DNA from: Iris pallida
Lineage: Eukaryota; Streptophyta; Magnoliopsida; Asparagales; Iridaceae
Reading direction: 5' to 3'
Assembly: GCA_029216955.1 (NCBI GenBank)
Contig: JANAVB010015600.1
Location: 35,230,346 to 35,294,345, forward strand
Length of the DNA stretch: 64,000 nucleotides
In this document: one piece after another, positions 10,287 through 22,582 of the stretch
Numbering within the stretch: position 1 is the stretch's first letter
Layout of the letters: the number at the start of each line of letters is the position of its first letter
Made by a program: the position numbers and the translations under genes
Notes under the pieces: model-generated
The model's input: only the letters and a program-made list of their open reading frames with translations
The model's database searches: none
Told to the model about the DNA's origin: nothing

Positions 10287-12268
10287 TGTAGAAGCATGAA
10301 ATTTCAGGCACATCTCAGGCCAGAATTCCTATGCGCCCTAACTCTCATGCGCCCCCAAAATCAACATGCACTAGGAAACTAAACAGAACACTTGGCACAG
10401 CAGAAAACAGCAAAGAAGTAGAGACTTATAAATGGGGCTTTTATTTCATAAGAAAGTATATTACATGTCTTTTACAAAGGAAAATTCTTTTACAAAAGAG
10501 AAAAAAAATCCTAAAAGCTACAGTCAGGCGCAGTGCTACAGTCAGGCGCATCACTTCAACATACAGCCAGGTGCATGCTACAGCCAGGCGTATTATTCCA
10601 GCATTCTCAGCGTATGCGCATCCCCGTGCATAGTCAGAATGAATTACTTCCTCGTCAGCATGGGGGCACTCTAGCAGAAGGAGTGGCTCTTCTAGCCTAA
10701 AAAAGTCAGGGCACGATAGCCCCGACCTGCGGCTCTTCCAGCATAACAAAAATTGAGGCACGACCGCCTCGATCTTTGGATGCAATAGGCACCTTCAGCC
10801 AGTGTCGGGACACGATAATCCCGATATTTGGATACAACATGCACTTTCACAAGGCCGATGGTGAAAAAAAACCAACTCGGCGCATATCCGTCCTCAAAAG
10901 AAGTTCATCGTCAACTCACCAAGGCAGGGGACCGATCGAGTTTGTCTCCATGGAGGAAAGATAAGTGAAATGAGAAACAAAACTCTTCACAAAGCTATTT
11001 ATTGGCCAGGGCAACCCTCGCCCATGTGCCAAGTGGCCGTCTTCTCGCATTCTGTGCAATGAATTTACATTTATGATGAAGGATCCGCCTCTTCGAATTC
11101 AACCAAGTCAAAACAGCCATTAACGCCTCAAAGAACTCAACAAACGGGCCAATAAAGATGCGCCATACAGCAGATGCGCCGTCAGCCATGCGCTCTATAC
11201 CGATACGCCTAAATGGGTCATAGTCTTGTGGGACACAAACTGATGCGTCCACTTTAACTCCACCCATCAAGCATTTAATGTTATGTGACAGAGTCGACAT
11301 CACGCTTTCGAAAGATTGAATAGTTGACAGCTTTTTGCAGAAAATGAAGAGCTGCCAACGTCATCTTCAGCATTACATTTTGTAGGCTACAGCCGTCCTT
11401 GCCATATGGCCGACCGATCACTTGTATGCGCCTCTACAGCCATGCGCCCAGCAATTTGCATGTGCCTCAAAAGCTATGTGCCCCCGACTGACTCCTGATC
11501 CCAAAAGACAGAAGCCAAGTCTCTGCATGTGCTTCCACAGCCATGCGCCCAAAGCTCTGCAAGCACCTCAGAAGTTATGCACCCAGACTTGTTTGTGACC
11601 ACTAAAAAGTGATAGATCAAGTCGCCCCATGCGCCAGATCTTAGGCGCATCCTGACAAATCATTCCCTCACAAAATCTGAGATCTTTGAGCCACAGACAT
11701 GCCCATGTGTCTTTTGACTCAGTTCTGCTCAAGAATGGGTGTTAACCACCCAAGATCTCAGCAACAGACGAATCTTCGCGACTGCCACGTGTCAGCTCCA
11801 TCGCAGCCCAACAGAGCAGTTCAGCAGATTCAGCTCTGACTCAGGGCGCATCGTCCATGCGCCCCACAGCATCAGCCATATGGCATTCCTATATACAGGT
11901 GCATCCTACATATGCGTGCATGAGCAGACCAGTCTGCTGCCTATATATAGAGGGATCATTCATTCTCCCACATATAGGAAGATCATCATGTCTATAGAAA
12001 AAATGAGAAGAGACACTTAACATCTACTTCTCCCCCAAACACTCTGGCATCCAGAGCAACCCAGACCTTCAGAGAATCCTAGATCGTCATCAGATCGTCA
12101 ATGGAGTCAATGCATTACCACTCGCTCTACCGACAGAATTTTTAGATAAAAACAAAAGTGTACTCCTAGGACTACGTCTAAGTCCTATATTGTATATTAT
12201 TTTTTTTGTAGTTGAAATACCAAGGTTTATCAATCAAAAAGACCTTGTCGCATTTTCGATGGCGAACA
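10287..12268 (+). repeat. Tat2 5' LTR
   Basis: It is 1982 bp with TG...CA ends. It is dense in ATGCGCC and GGCGCAT words (about fifteen). It carries a block at about 10700-10935 (two GGGACACGATA/CACGATAGCCCCGA-like units) that is absent from the 3' LTR. CCTATATATAGAGGGATC near 11939-11956 corresponds to CTTATAAATAGAGGGATC in the 3' LTR and is the likely promoter. Confidence 0.8.
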
Positions 12269-12271
12269 AGC

Positions 12272-12288
12272 TGGCGACTCTGCTGGGG
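12272..12288 (+). promoter_or_regulatory. Tat2 primer-binding site (tRNA-Arg type)
   Basis: TGGCGACTCTGCTGGGG begins 3 nt after the LTR. It complements the 3' end of plant tRNA-Arg (…CCCCAGNGGAGUCGCCA) with about two mismatches. A tRNA-Arg primer is characteristic of Ogre/Tat elements. Confidence 0.85.
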
Positions 12289-13530
12289 ACTTCTTTCTCT
12301 TCCGACAAAAAAGTTGTGTCACAATATGATGACATCAAGCCTGGCTCCTCCCACAAGACACTTGTGGTGCACCTCAATCAACAAGCATATGAGGAGTTCT
12401 TCTCTGAAGGCAGCGTAAGTCCTTCGAAGCGGCTACCAAAGCCGAAGAAGACTCGCTAAGTCTGGGTGCGCAAAGGAGATGCCGAGCACCACCACTGAAG
12501 GGGACGTGCCACCGTAGCCCACCCTTCCTGCTGACGCTCTCAGCAAGCAAGATACGCCCGTCGGTGCAGCACATCGGTAAGGAAAATACAGTATAGACTG
12601 CATTCTCCAACTGTCCTCTTCCCATTCGAAGAAGATGTGCCGATGAAACAAAAGTGCATCCATCTTCCCGTGGATGAACTCTGGCGTACAGGAGAGGACC
12701 TCTGTCTTTGACAGAATCACTCACTGTCTTGGCAAGAATGAGTTGGATTCTGAGTACTATGCGCCTTCGCGGACTGGTACGAAGAAATCCAAGGCAGCAC
12801 GGGCCATGCACCCCAAATGTGCTACGCCCACAGTAAACCAGAGATGCGCGCTCAAAATCATGTGCGCTGCCAATGGTAAACTGTACAGAGTCGACTCGGG
12901 TGCATTTACACCAGATACGAGCCAACTCTCAAAGTCCCCGTTTCGCTTGGGCGTATCTTCTGTGCTTGATACAAAGTCGGGCACGGCAAAACTTATGACT
13001 TTAAACCCATGCACCCACGTTGGTTGTGCGCATAAAGTGGGTTCAAGACGCGATACATGTTGCCCCCCCACCAATGATCTGGCGTATCTCATACACTAGA
13101 ACTGGATCAGGGGTTACGGCATTCACATGACCACCCCGACGCTTGGCCTTGCCATGCGCCTGAAGGGGGTGTGAAAGTGAAACTCTTCCCTCATGATTTG
13201 CGTAATGTGATCACTCACAAACGTAGATCGGGAGAGCTAACCATTAAGTATGATGCACCCCTCACGGGGCACACTTGTGCCATGGTCACCATCAAGTGTT
13301 GCTGTTGCAAAACAACGGCTCCATCACCCAGGCAGTCTGTGTTCCAGCGACTGTAATCTGTTGCACCCATCTGACGTCGTCTCGAAAAGAAGGTGCCAGT
13401 TAAAGATGAGTCAAAGCCCAAGCTCACTTTTTGCCATGTTGTCTCCAGCTCCCATTCATCAGGGAAAAAGACAACCACCTATCCCTCGACCTCAACAGCA
13501 TCGTCCAAGAGATAGCCGAGGAGAAGCAAA
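12289..13530 (+). other. Tat2 leader without recognised gene
   Basis: The 1.24-kb leader lies between the primer site and gag. Several open stretches occur on both strands (for example 12374-12925 on minus and 12674-13099 on plus), but I see no domain or conserved start in any. ATGCGCC-type words recur here as in the LTR. Some Ogre elements have an ORF1 here; I cannot show one. Confidence 0.5.
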
Positions 13531-15628
13531 ATGATGGTCCCATCCTCAGGGGTATTTGTGAGCACCCGGTCAAGGAAGAAGGTTCTAGCGGAAGCAACAG
13601 CTGGGAGTGATCAAACTCCTGCTATCCCTAACAACCCTCCGCTTGAAGATGAGAACGTTCCCCAAGGAACTGACTCCGAAATAGCTGGGGGTAGCCAGTA
13701 CAAGGCCTTAGAAGAGGAAACTCTCCCACAAGAAAGTGAGGTCAAAAGTGAAGCTTCAATGATGCATCCACTTCTACCCATGTTATGCCAGTCTACATGG
13801 TTGGGGGTGGTGATGAAGGAGAGTCAGATGCTCCTGCTTCGGACATCATGCAGCGCATGGACACCCTGGAAGGGAGCCTCAAAACCCTCTCTGCCACCAC
13901 GCAATCCTTGACTCAAATGGTATTTGAGATTTGGACCACTCTGGTATCTCAACTATTAGCAAGGGCACATGTCTTCACCAGTCCTGATCCAGGGGCCAAT
14001 GGAGAATCAAGTATACCCCCTCAACTGGTATCTTCAGGCACAAATCATCACACTACACCTCGGACGTCGGCTCCTTCAAATGTCGAGCTTCACACCTTAC
14101 CGCCCTCACCGGCTCCCAGTTCTACAGAAGAGCTGGTTGACATGATCAGAGATCTGCACGAGCGCTTTGAAGCGTGAAACAAGCAGGAAGAACATCAGAA
14201 GATGGGAATCCCGCAACCTTACCCTCTCGAATGGAACAAAGTGGTTTACCTTTCCAAGTATAAACCACAAACACTAACGCCATACGACAGGAAGGACACT
14301 CCTCGTCGGTATCTGACCTACTTCCAGTCTCAAACGGATCATCTTCCGAAGGAAGACACCCTACTCACCAGTCTATTTGTTGGGGCATTGAAGGGAGTCA
14401 CTTACGACTGGTACTGCAGTCTCCCTGGCCACTCCATATCATCCTTCGATGACTTGACACACCTCTTCCTCGACCGATTCTATGACGGTGGGAAGGACAT
14501 GACCATGTCATCTCTTATAGAAGTGCGCCAGACAGAGAAGGAGACGGTTCGAGCCTTCATCTAACGTTTTCGACGAGCATGCTTAAGATTGCCTACGAAT
14601 ATGCTAAAACATGCACTGATCAATGCCTGCAGCATGAACATAACTCCTGCAATCAAGCTCTGGCTCGACTCCAACCAGTCTCCCGATTGGAGTTCATTGA
14701 TCGTCGGGGCCGAAGCTGCTGAGAAGAAGGGACGTAATGATCGCCTTCTGGGGGTGAACTTCCCCGCCTTTGAAGACAAAGAAAAATGGCCTGCTACCAG
14801 CAACAGTGGACGTGAGGCAAAAGGAAAGCTGGTATTGACTGTCAACACTTTAAAGAGCACACAGGGGCCCGCTCAGAAGCCTCCACCTGCACCGAGGTCG
14901 AAGGAGGTCTACTCCTTCAACGACGAGGACACCTTACAACTCTTCGAGATGCTAAAATAGAGTGAGAAGATCAAGTTGCCTAATCCAAAGCGTCCTGATA
15001 AAGTGGGCAGAATAGGCGACCCGAGGTAATGTCACTACGATCGGTTCGTTGGACATCCAACTCAAGACTGCTACATCCTCAAGAACTACATATAACGCAT
15101 GATCAATACGAATATCATCTCAATCGACTACGAGGAGAAGACAATCTCGACCAACATGGTGTCGCTCCAGTTCGGCACCCTACCGCCTACTACAACTCAA
15201 GGTGGTGTTGTCCCCATCCCGAAGGCCACAATAGAGGTGGTCAACCTTCCACAGACTCGTGACAACACGAGTGGACTGATTCCACTCACTATATCTCGGG
15301 GGAGATCATGAGGGTTCACCCAGATCTCGTTCCAGAACTGACTCAATCGGAGGTACATTCTACCTCCAAAGCTAAAGGCAAGAAGACCAAGTCTTGCCTA
15401 ATGGTGACCTCCTCCCCCAAGGAGGCACTTCTTGTACAAACGTGTTCACAGTAGAACGTGCAGCCTGAGGAAGCCCCTGTCGAAGTGGCCCCTCCTGTCA
15501 CCACCTCGGCTGCTCAAGGTAAAGGTCCTTTCCAACTTCCAGTAGCTGACAAACAGAAGCATAAGAAGGCCCGCTTCGACAGGCCTCTACGAAGAGACAG
15601 CACTTCGGGGTTAACCAAACCCTACAAC
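13531..15628 (+). pseudogene. Tat2 gag (broken)
   Basis: Gag begins near MMVPSSGVFVSTRSRKK and shifts frame near 13790. A helical segment follows (QRMDTLEGSLKTLSATTQSL). The retrotransposon gag domain is at about 14202-14720: WNKVVYLSKYKPQTLTPYD, then FVGALKGVTYDWYCSLP, FLDRFYDGGKDM and VRAFI(stop)RFRRACL. The TAA at 14562-14564 sits where Gln is expected. A Cys/His segment near 15030-15095 (CHYDRFVGHPTQDC) resembles the single knuckle of Tat gag. Further stops follow before 15629, where the coding frame is interrupted by a solo LTR and resumes at 17586. Gag would package element RNA; this copy cannot give a full protein. Confidence 0.8.
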
Positions 15629-17580
15629 TGTAATGCCCTGAATCCCATTGCGGAGCACGGAGCGAACTAGCGGCCGAATGGCCGAGTAGGATGAGAATTG
15701 GAGAACTTTACTAGAAAAAATTTTACCAAGATCGTGGGATAATGAATTGAGATCCTTTCCTCATTATGGATTGGAATCTTTTGAAATGATGCCCAAGATG
15801 CAGTGGCACGCATCTTGGGGGAAGAGTTCTATATAATAGTCGTTTGTCCCAAGACCGTTGCCCTGCTAGTTTTTGATGCCGCTTTTGCTGTTGACTTTTG
15901 TGTGTATTTTCGTGATTGTTTTCGATGAATGTTTTCATGGATTTACTTTCATTGTCTACACATTTTCATATCGGATCACTGAGAGAAAGAGAATAAGTAT
16001 GCTGACCAGACGTTGGTGCCAATATAGGTGCTAACGCAGTGAACCGAGCTTGATGTTGCGTGGAAGAACTCTTTCTCTCGGCAATTCACCAACAAGTGAG
16101 TGGCTTTGATCCTTCGACGATCCTTAATCTTCGCGCGTAACAATGGTAGACTTGTTATTGCGTTCGGTGCTTAATAAAAGATGCCTAGTAATAATTCGAA
16201 AAGATAATGAAAAGATAAATTATCACATGGCTAGGCTTATGTTGCAAATCAAATGATGCTTGTATGTTACAATATGAATTGTTGAACATGTGACGCAAAG
16301 ACCCATGTATTGGGCGGTAAGTATATCATACTTTGGTTCGAAAGAATGATAACACTAATAAATAGTCCCTCGGTTGGATGAATGAGTATACGATCCTATG
16401 GCTCAAGGTAAGATGGTAAAATAGCAAAATGGTAAGATGGTAAGATGGCAAAATAGTAAGATGGCAAGTTGGCAAGATGAAATGAGAACTACGACTAATG
16501 TGTGGAAGATGTTATTATCATACATGTTATGTCTCTTATTAGTTGAGTTGCATTACGTGCATGGTCATGGACAACTTATGCACAAGATAGTTCCCAGAAC
16601 GGTAATCCGCGGCCACGGACCCAGTTCGTCCTAGGGGGAACAAGGATTGATACCAACGTACTGGCATCGGTATACGGGACTTGTAGTGGGGCTAGCTACC
16701 TGCACTGCAAAGGCACCGTTATACCAGTAAGACGGTCCAAGATGGCGTGTCGCCATTGACCTTCATATAGACAGGTGTCATAGCTAACAATGTCTTATGC
16801 AGGCAAGAGTAAGTGGTATTCATAAATATATAGGGATGGCTATCGACCGTGGGTAAGATTCACTAAATTGGTGATCAATATGAATTCTTTATATTAGAAC
16901 AACATGAATTGCTTATGTTTCTAACATCACTGTGTGCTTCTTATATTTCTTATCAAATATATGAATTGCTAATAGACCCTACGGCAAAGATAGAAGATCA
17001 TAAATCAATAGTGAACATTCATGTAATTTACTATTGTTGATTTATGGTGAGAATGGTTGCGGCCGCTCACCAGTACATATGTGGTAATGTACTGACCCTT
17101 ATCTCCACAAGTGTCGGGAACGTCGTAGATAATCTTAGACGCTGAAGGCTTGCTGTCCGACTCTTTAGAAGCTTCATACATTCTTGAAGTTTCCACTTGA
17201 AGAAGAAGGCATTTTGCTGAAGATGGTTATTGTCGCATTATTAATAAAGGGATATGATGTATGGAACAAGTTGTATCTCATTTCAATATTTCTGTAAGTT
17301 GTAGCCAAGTTTAGCATTTTATCTCGGCTGTTTGAGAGCCTTATGTTTTCTATTTCAAAGATATCAATAAAGAGCTTATTTTAGATCATATTTGTGTTGT
17401 CCAACTTCTTTGTTAACTTGCTGCGAATCTCTATTCAAAATGTCTCTTTTATAAAAGGAATACGAGCACGCCTTGTACAAGTGCAATTCCAGACTTATAC
17501 GACATCACGTCTTAGCGAGGACGAACGATTCGGCGTGAATCAAAGCGGAGGCGAATGATTCCCCGAATCGGGGCATGACA
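15629..17580 (+). mobile_element. Solo LTR of the chromovirus family
   Basis: It starts TGTAATGCCCTGAATCCC and ends GGGGCATGACA. ACAAC at 15624-15628 and at 17581-17585 is an exact 5-bp target duplication. No internal region is present, so the element was reduced to one LTR by recombination. It is 1952 bp and related to the split LTR at 9655-10286 plus 35896-37143. It sits inside the gag-protease frame of Tat2, and removing it with one ACAAC restores the local reading frame. Confidence 0.92.
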
Positions 17581-18401
17581 ACAACTTCGACATATTGGCA
17601 CAACTTCCCAGTACTCTAGCTCGACTGTCCTTGTTCGAGCTCCTCCGCCTGTCTAAAGATACTCGGAAGGCTCTCTGCGAAGTCCTGAAGGACGCTGAGT
17701 CTTTCATCAGTCAGGTCCAGCAGCCTGAGGATGATCCAACAGCATGTCCACACTGCCATAGTGTAGGGGAGATTATCCCCAACATCACATTCACTAAACA
17801 AGACCTGCTACTCAAGAACAACCGACACAACTGACCGTTGTATTATACAGGATATGTTGGGGACATCAAGGTAGATCGGATGCAGATAGACCCGGGGTCT
17901 TCTCTCAGGATTATCCCCCGAACTCTGCTCCAGACATTGGAGATCCTGATGCATCGTCTGACGGCATCCCACACTACAATCAGTGGCTTCAACGCCAGCA
18001 AGAGTGAGCCGCTGGGGAAGATCTGCCTGAAGTGTCATATCGGTAATCTCCAGACCGAAGTGACCTGCTATGTTGTGGATGCGGACATCAACTACAACAT
18101 CTTGTTAGGGCGGCCATGGCTACACGAATACATGGTGGTACCATCCACTCTCCATCAATGTATGAAGTACGTATCCACCAACGGCATAGTCCGAACAGAG
18201 TTCATTGATGTCGATCGTTTCAGAGGGATTGAGGCCTTCTTCACGGACTCTGATCTGTACAAATCGATTCATCTCGAAGATGAAGCCAACGATGCCGATG
18301 AGGAAGCCGAAGCCGAAGCTGATTTGGAGGCAGAAATGATAATCGATGCTTCCCTAAAAGTGCACTCAAAGGGAAGCCACCTCAAACACCGCCTCCTTTA
18401 G
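17581..18401 (+). pseudogene. Tat2 gag end and aspartic protease
   Basis: FDILAQLPSTLARLSLFELL is the block that precedes protease in Tat elements. After a TGA at 17832-17834 (Arg expected in HN-R-PLY) comes PLYYTGYVGDIKVDRMQIDP and GSSLRIIP. The Asp of MQIDPGSS is the catalytic residue of the D-(S/T/P)-G motif. CYVVDADINYNILLGRPWLH is the conserved second half. The protease would process the Gag-Pol polyprotein. The rest of this frame ends in an acidic Glu/Ala/Asp run. Confidence 0.85.
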
Positions 18402-19552
18402 TAGTCAAACTTCATAGGAGAGCACCGACTTCTCAGGGCCATACAAACACTGAAGCCCCTTTGAAGATACGACTCAAAGGAAAGTCTCCGGAAGTGACGG
18501 CTCCTCTCATGGCAAAACTATATGGGAAGGCACCAGTCACCGGAACACCAACCGAGGCACCTCTTAAGGTGCAGATTAAAGGCAAACCTCCTCAATCTTC
18601 AGCCCCACTTAAGCTTTAAGAGAAGGCCCACGTATCTCTATCGGCACCAGAGCCGAAAAGGCCAAGCTCCCAATAGGTTCTCCCAAACCACCTCAGGCTG
18701 CTCCAGTACTCACTGACAAAGAACTGGGAGAGTATATATCCGCCAATATGGATGCACCGTCCCTTGATGATGTAATCCCTCGGGACAAGATCCCATATTT
18801 TATCAATAAAAGGGTGTCTTTCAATTATTCTAGTCTTCCATATTGGAATACCATGTATACTCTAGATAAAGTCTATAGTCATTACAAACACAAATAACGA
18901 CTGTTAATCATGTAAATCGAGTCGTCCTATACTAAGGAGTCTATTATATAGTCCCGCCTCGAAACCAAGACGAGAAACCTATCATCTTCGGCAAAGTCGA
19001 GCGTCACCAAGACCTTTCACCGACGGAGCCGGAACACGACACCGGCAGAATACAAATTTACCGGTACAATGATCGAGCCAAGTATCTCATCCAAAAGATG
19101 GGTACAACCTAAAAAGTGGCCAGGGTCTAAACTATGGCAAGGGCCGACATCTTTCCTTACAACTCCCTGTTCTGAAAGGGAAGCCATAAAACTATTATCA
19201 CCATACTCGACGGAGGGTGGGCTACATCACGCCCCCAACAACCCTAGAAAGTTTAGAAGCAGAAGATGTCTCATATTCTCACTCATCTGAGGCTTCAACT
19301 TAAGACTCTGACACCAGCATCGGCCCAATCTTCAGGAAGGTGCTGTCAGCTAACATGACATCTACACACCCTTCAGAAGATGAAGACGACAATCAAACAA
19401 TAGAGTTCTTCGAAGAAGAACCCTGGGCTCAACGTCTAGGCGCACAATGGAAATCTCGCTTTGAACTACGGGAACCCCCTACTGAAGACGAAGTCGAGTA
19501 GGTCGAACTTGGGGATGGATCTTCATCCAAACCTATCTTCATCAGCAAGAGC
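18402..19552 (+). pseudogene. Tat2 protease-RT linker with Gly-rich motif remnant
   Basis: Short broken frames occur. A stretch near 19060-19140 reads RYNDRAKYLIQKMGT. This resembles the 'A..LL.KMGY' segment of the G-patch-like linker found between protease and RT in this lineage. Several stops occur, and no other domain is recognisable. Confidence 0.5.
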
Positions 19553-20470
19553 TTAGCAGGGAAGGACCGAGAATCTTTGGTCCAACTGGTCAAAGAATAT
19601 ATCGACGTCTTTGTTTGGACCTACGAAGACATGCCGGGATGACCCACAAGTCACAATATACAAGCTTAATATCTTACCTGACGCTAAGCCCGTTAAGCAG
19701 CAACAGCGACGCTTCCGTCCCAACATCATGGACGCTATCGACAAAAAAGTAGATAAGCTCATAGACAACGGATTTATTCGCGAAGAGCAACATCCAGACT
19801 GGGTGGCCAACATCGGTTCCGTCACAAAGAAGAACAGGAAGATCCGGGTCTACAATCGACTTTTGGGGTCTCAACTCTGCTTGCCCAAAGGGTGAATTTC
19901 TACTTCCGATCACCGATATAATGATCGACAACACATGTGGCTTCGAGCGTATGTCATTCATGGAGGGGTACTCAGGCTAAAACCAGATCAAGATGTTCCT
20001 AGAAGACAAAAAACATACGTCGTTCAGGACTCCGAAGGGGGTTTACTGCTATATAGTAATGCTTTATGGCCTGAAGAAAGCAGGTGCCACATACCAAAGA
20101 GCTATGAGCACCATCTTTCGCCAGCACCTCTACAAAACAATCGAATGCTATGTTGACGATATTGCCGTCAAGAGCCGTCTTCGAGATCTTCGATCTCATG
20201 TGGGCACATCAGCTCAAGATGAACTCCACCAAATCCTTCCTTGGGGTTTCCAGTGGAAAGTTCTTGGGCTTCATTATCACTGCAAAAGGCATCCATGTCG
20301 ACCCCGAGAAGACTAAAGCTATCCTTGACATGGACCCTCCGAAGAACCTTAGAGAACTTTGAGGCCTGCAGGGACGTCTCGCATACATCCGAAGGTTTAT
20401 CGCGAACCTTTTCGGGAAATGCCAATCCTTCACCAAGCTCATGAAGAAGGGAGTCTCCTATGTCTGGTCA
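19553..20470 (+). pseudogene. Tat2 reverse transcriptase (frameshifted)
   Basis: The order is standard: QLVKEYIDVFVWTYEDMPG (then a frame break at about 19640), KQQQRRFRPNIMDAI, LIDNGFIREEQHPDWVANI, a second break near 19895, ITDIMIDNTCGFERMSFM, KKHTSFRTPKGVYCYIVMLY and GLKKAGATYQRAM. The catalytic motif YVDD is at 20149-20160, in ECYVDDIAVKSR. FLGFIITAKGIHVDPEKTKA follows in another frame. It would copy element RNA to DNA; here it is inactive. Confidence 0.88.
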
Positions 20471-20810
20471 TCCAGCGTGCCTATTCCTTTTCAGAGTCGT
20501 GCTCCAACAACGTTACAGAGTACAATACTCTCATCATGGGACTCCAGTTAGCAAAGTACTGGGGGTAGAATACCTCGAGTCTTACGGCGACACAAAACTC
20601 GTCGTCAATCAAGTTCGAGGCCAATACGAGGTCCGTCATGAAGACCTGGTCCCTTATCACAAAGCAGCGTTGTACATCATCTCAACCTTTGCTGGATTCT
20701 TCATAGAACATGTGCCTCGGCTACAAAACTTGGAGGCTGACGTTCTTACTGGCCTCGCGGCCTCATTGGCAGCACCCGTCGGGACTCAACACTTCATCAC
20801 AGTGGTGGGT
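20471..20810 (+). pseudogene. Tat2 archaeal-type RNase H, N-terminally deleted
   Basis: After SYVWSS the sequence jumps directly to SESCSNNVTEYNTLIMGL. It then continues YGDTKLVVNQVRGQYEVRHE and HVPRLQNLEADVLTGLAASL. The retained Glu (TEYN) and Asp (YGDT) are active-site positions of the second RNase H of Tat elements. The RT connection, the first RNase H and the start of this domain are absent. A deletion of several hundred bp near 20480-20500 explains this. Confidence 0.75.
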
Positions 20811-22150
20811 CGGGATTTGGCTTGCCCCAAAAATAATCTGTGCATGCGAACAAATCATGCCATGACTACTGACACGAGCTACAACGTCAGAGACAGGAGA
20901 TTCTCGTTTATCGACTTTGCCATCTATAGGATCCTCCCGGAAAAACCAAAGGAAGCAGTCTCAGTCAGAAGGTGCTCGCTCCGGTTCTATTATGATACGG
21001 CCACTAAAATGCTATACCGACGCTCCTACGATGGACTTCTCCTCCGATGTCTATCAAACGAAGAAGCAGCCGAAGCTCTTCGAGAAGCCCATGACGGAAC
21101 ATGCAGAGCTCACCAACCCGGTCCTAAGCTACATGATCGACTTCGACGCATGGGCTATTACTGGCCCACCATAATGGCCGACGCTGTCGAGTATGCAAAG
21201 AAATGTCGTTCTTGCCAGCTACACGCCGACTTCATCCACAGACCGTCAGAGCCTCTACATCCTATGGTCGCCTCTTGGCTATTTGAAGCCTGGGGCATGG
21301 ACATAGTGGGACCTATCACCCCTTCCTCATCAAGGGGACACCGTTTTATCCTAGCAATCGCCGACTACTTCTCTAAGTGGGCAGAAGCAGTACCATTGAC
21401 AGAGGTAACAAGCTCAAAGGTGATCAACTTCATCAAGCATCACGTCGTCTACCATTTTGGGGTACCCCGGAGGATCATCCACGACAATAGTCCACAATTC
21501 ATCAGTCATGCGTTTAACAGATTCTGTGATAAGAATCGTATTTAGAATGTGGCATCAACCCCTATAATCCAGCAACAAACGGATTGGCTGAAGCTTTTAA
21601 TAAAACTATCGTCAAGCTACTCAAAAAGGTCATGTCATCCAACAAGTACGATTGAGACGAGAAGCTTGATGAATGCCTTTGGGCCTATCGCACGACGGTA
21701 CGGACTCCGACAGGTAACACACCATTCTCGTTGGTCTATAAAAGCGAAGCAGTACTCCCTCTAGAGATCCAGATACCCTCACTCCGAGTGGCGATCACAA
21801 ACCAGCTGACAGAAGAAGATAATCAACGTCGCCTTCTACAATAATTGGAAGCGCTCGATGAAAAATGCCTCTTGGCTCAACAGCGCATCGAACTTTATCA
21901 AGCCCGTATTTTACAGGCTTTCAACAGAAAAGTCAAACAGAGAACTTTCCAAGTAGGTTACATGGTTCTGCCAGTCAGGAGACCGATGGTGATGACTCAC
22001 AAGACACCGAAAAAGTTCAAACCCAAATGGAAAGGGCCCTTCATCATAGAGACGGTATACTCAAATGGTTCTTACCGTCTCGCTCAACCTAATAGGGACT
22101 TGTTCATGATATCCATCAACGGCAAGCTCCTAAAGAAGTACTACTCCTGA
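20811..22150 (+). pseudogene. Tat2 integrase
   Basis: The zinc-binding HHCC motif is visible: AHDGTCRAHQ followed by CRSCQ. The catalytic core has WGMDIVGPI (first Asp), RRIIHDNSPQF (second Asp, where DNG is usual) and, after a frame break at about 21543, NPATNGLAEAFN (Glu). Another stop lies near 21655, and TAA at 21841-21843 interrupts the tail. The C-terminal domain is intact (KFKPKWKGPFIIE), and the protein ends KLLKKYYS with TGA at 22148-22150, typical of Tat pol. It would insert the cDNA; this copy is defective. Confidence 0.88.
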
Positions 22151-22191
22151 CATCCTTCAGAATGTACTTCCCTCTCCCAGTGAGAAAATTT

Positions 22192-22582
22192 GTGAACTTG
22201 ACAAACCAAGTTCACGTCCCTCCTTTGACAATCACATGCTCCTGGAACCCAGTTGTTCCATTGAATCTCCGATAGAAGAACAACCATGTCCACATCACCT
22301 CTGAGTTGCTTCTCTACACCCCACAAAGCAGAACCTTACACTACGTAAGATCACGCTCAATACTATGTTTACCACGTCCATATTACCTCTAAGTAAACAT
22401 CCTGTGCAACCACCCCTGTGTTGTTGTACATTGATCATAGAACATCCACGTCCACATCACCTCGGAGTTGTTCTATACATCCCTACAGAGTTCACTCCTA
22501 CCACGTCCATATTACCTCTGAGTAGGAAAGCTCTACCATTAACCCGTATTTACCACGTCCATATCACCTCTGAGTAAATATG
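22192..22582 (+). ncRNA. Array of hairpins with conserved loop, 3' of Tat2 pol
   Basis: Five copies of a 20-nt core close to CACGTCCATATTACCTCTGA are each flanked by different but complementary arms. The arms are AGAAG-aa-CAAC/GTTGCTTCT (22274-22313), ATGTTTAC/GTAAACAT (22365-22400), ATAGAACA/TGTTCTAT (22437-22476), TCCTAC/GTAGGA (22496-22527) and TATTTAC/GTAAATA (22547-22580). Three further hairpins lack the core: 22192-22215, 22243-22260 and 22403-22430. The stems differ in sequence but keep pairing, the pattern expected of a structured RNA. Function is unknown; position is the 3' untranslated part of Tat2 and also downstream of its antisense gene. Confidence 0.6.

Noticed and set aside
12272..12288. 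Possible tRNA-Arg gene
   Set aside because: Only the 3'-end complement is present; it is the primer-binding site, with no cloverleaf around it.
12374..12925. 183-codon minus-strand frame in the Tat2 leader
   Set aside because: No motif, no promoter or splice signals, and overlapping open frames on the other strand. It is probably chance.
15629..17580. Host insertion or intron in Tat2 gag-pol
   Set aside because: TG...CA ends and an exact ACAAC duplication identify it as a solo LTR; GT/AG borders are absent.
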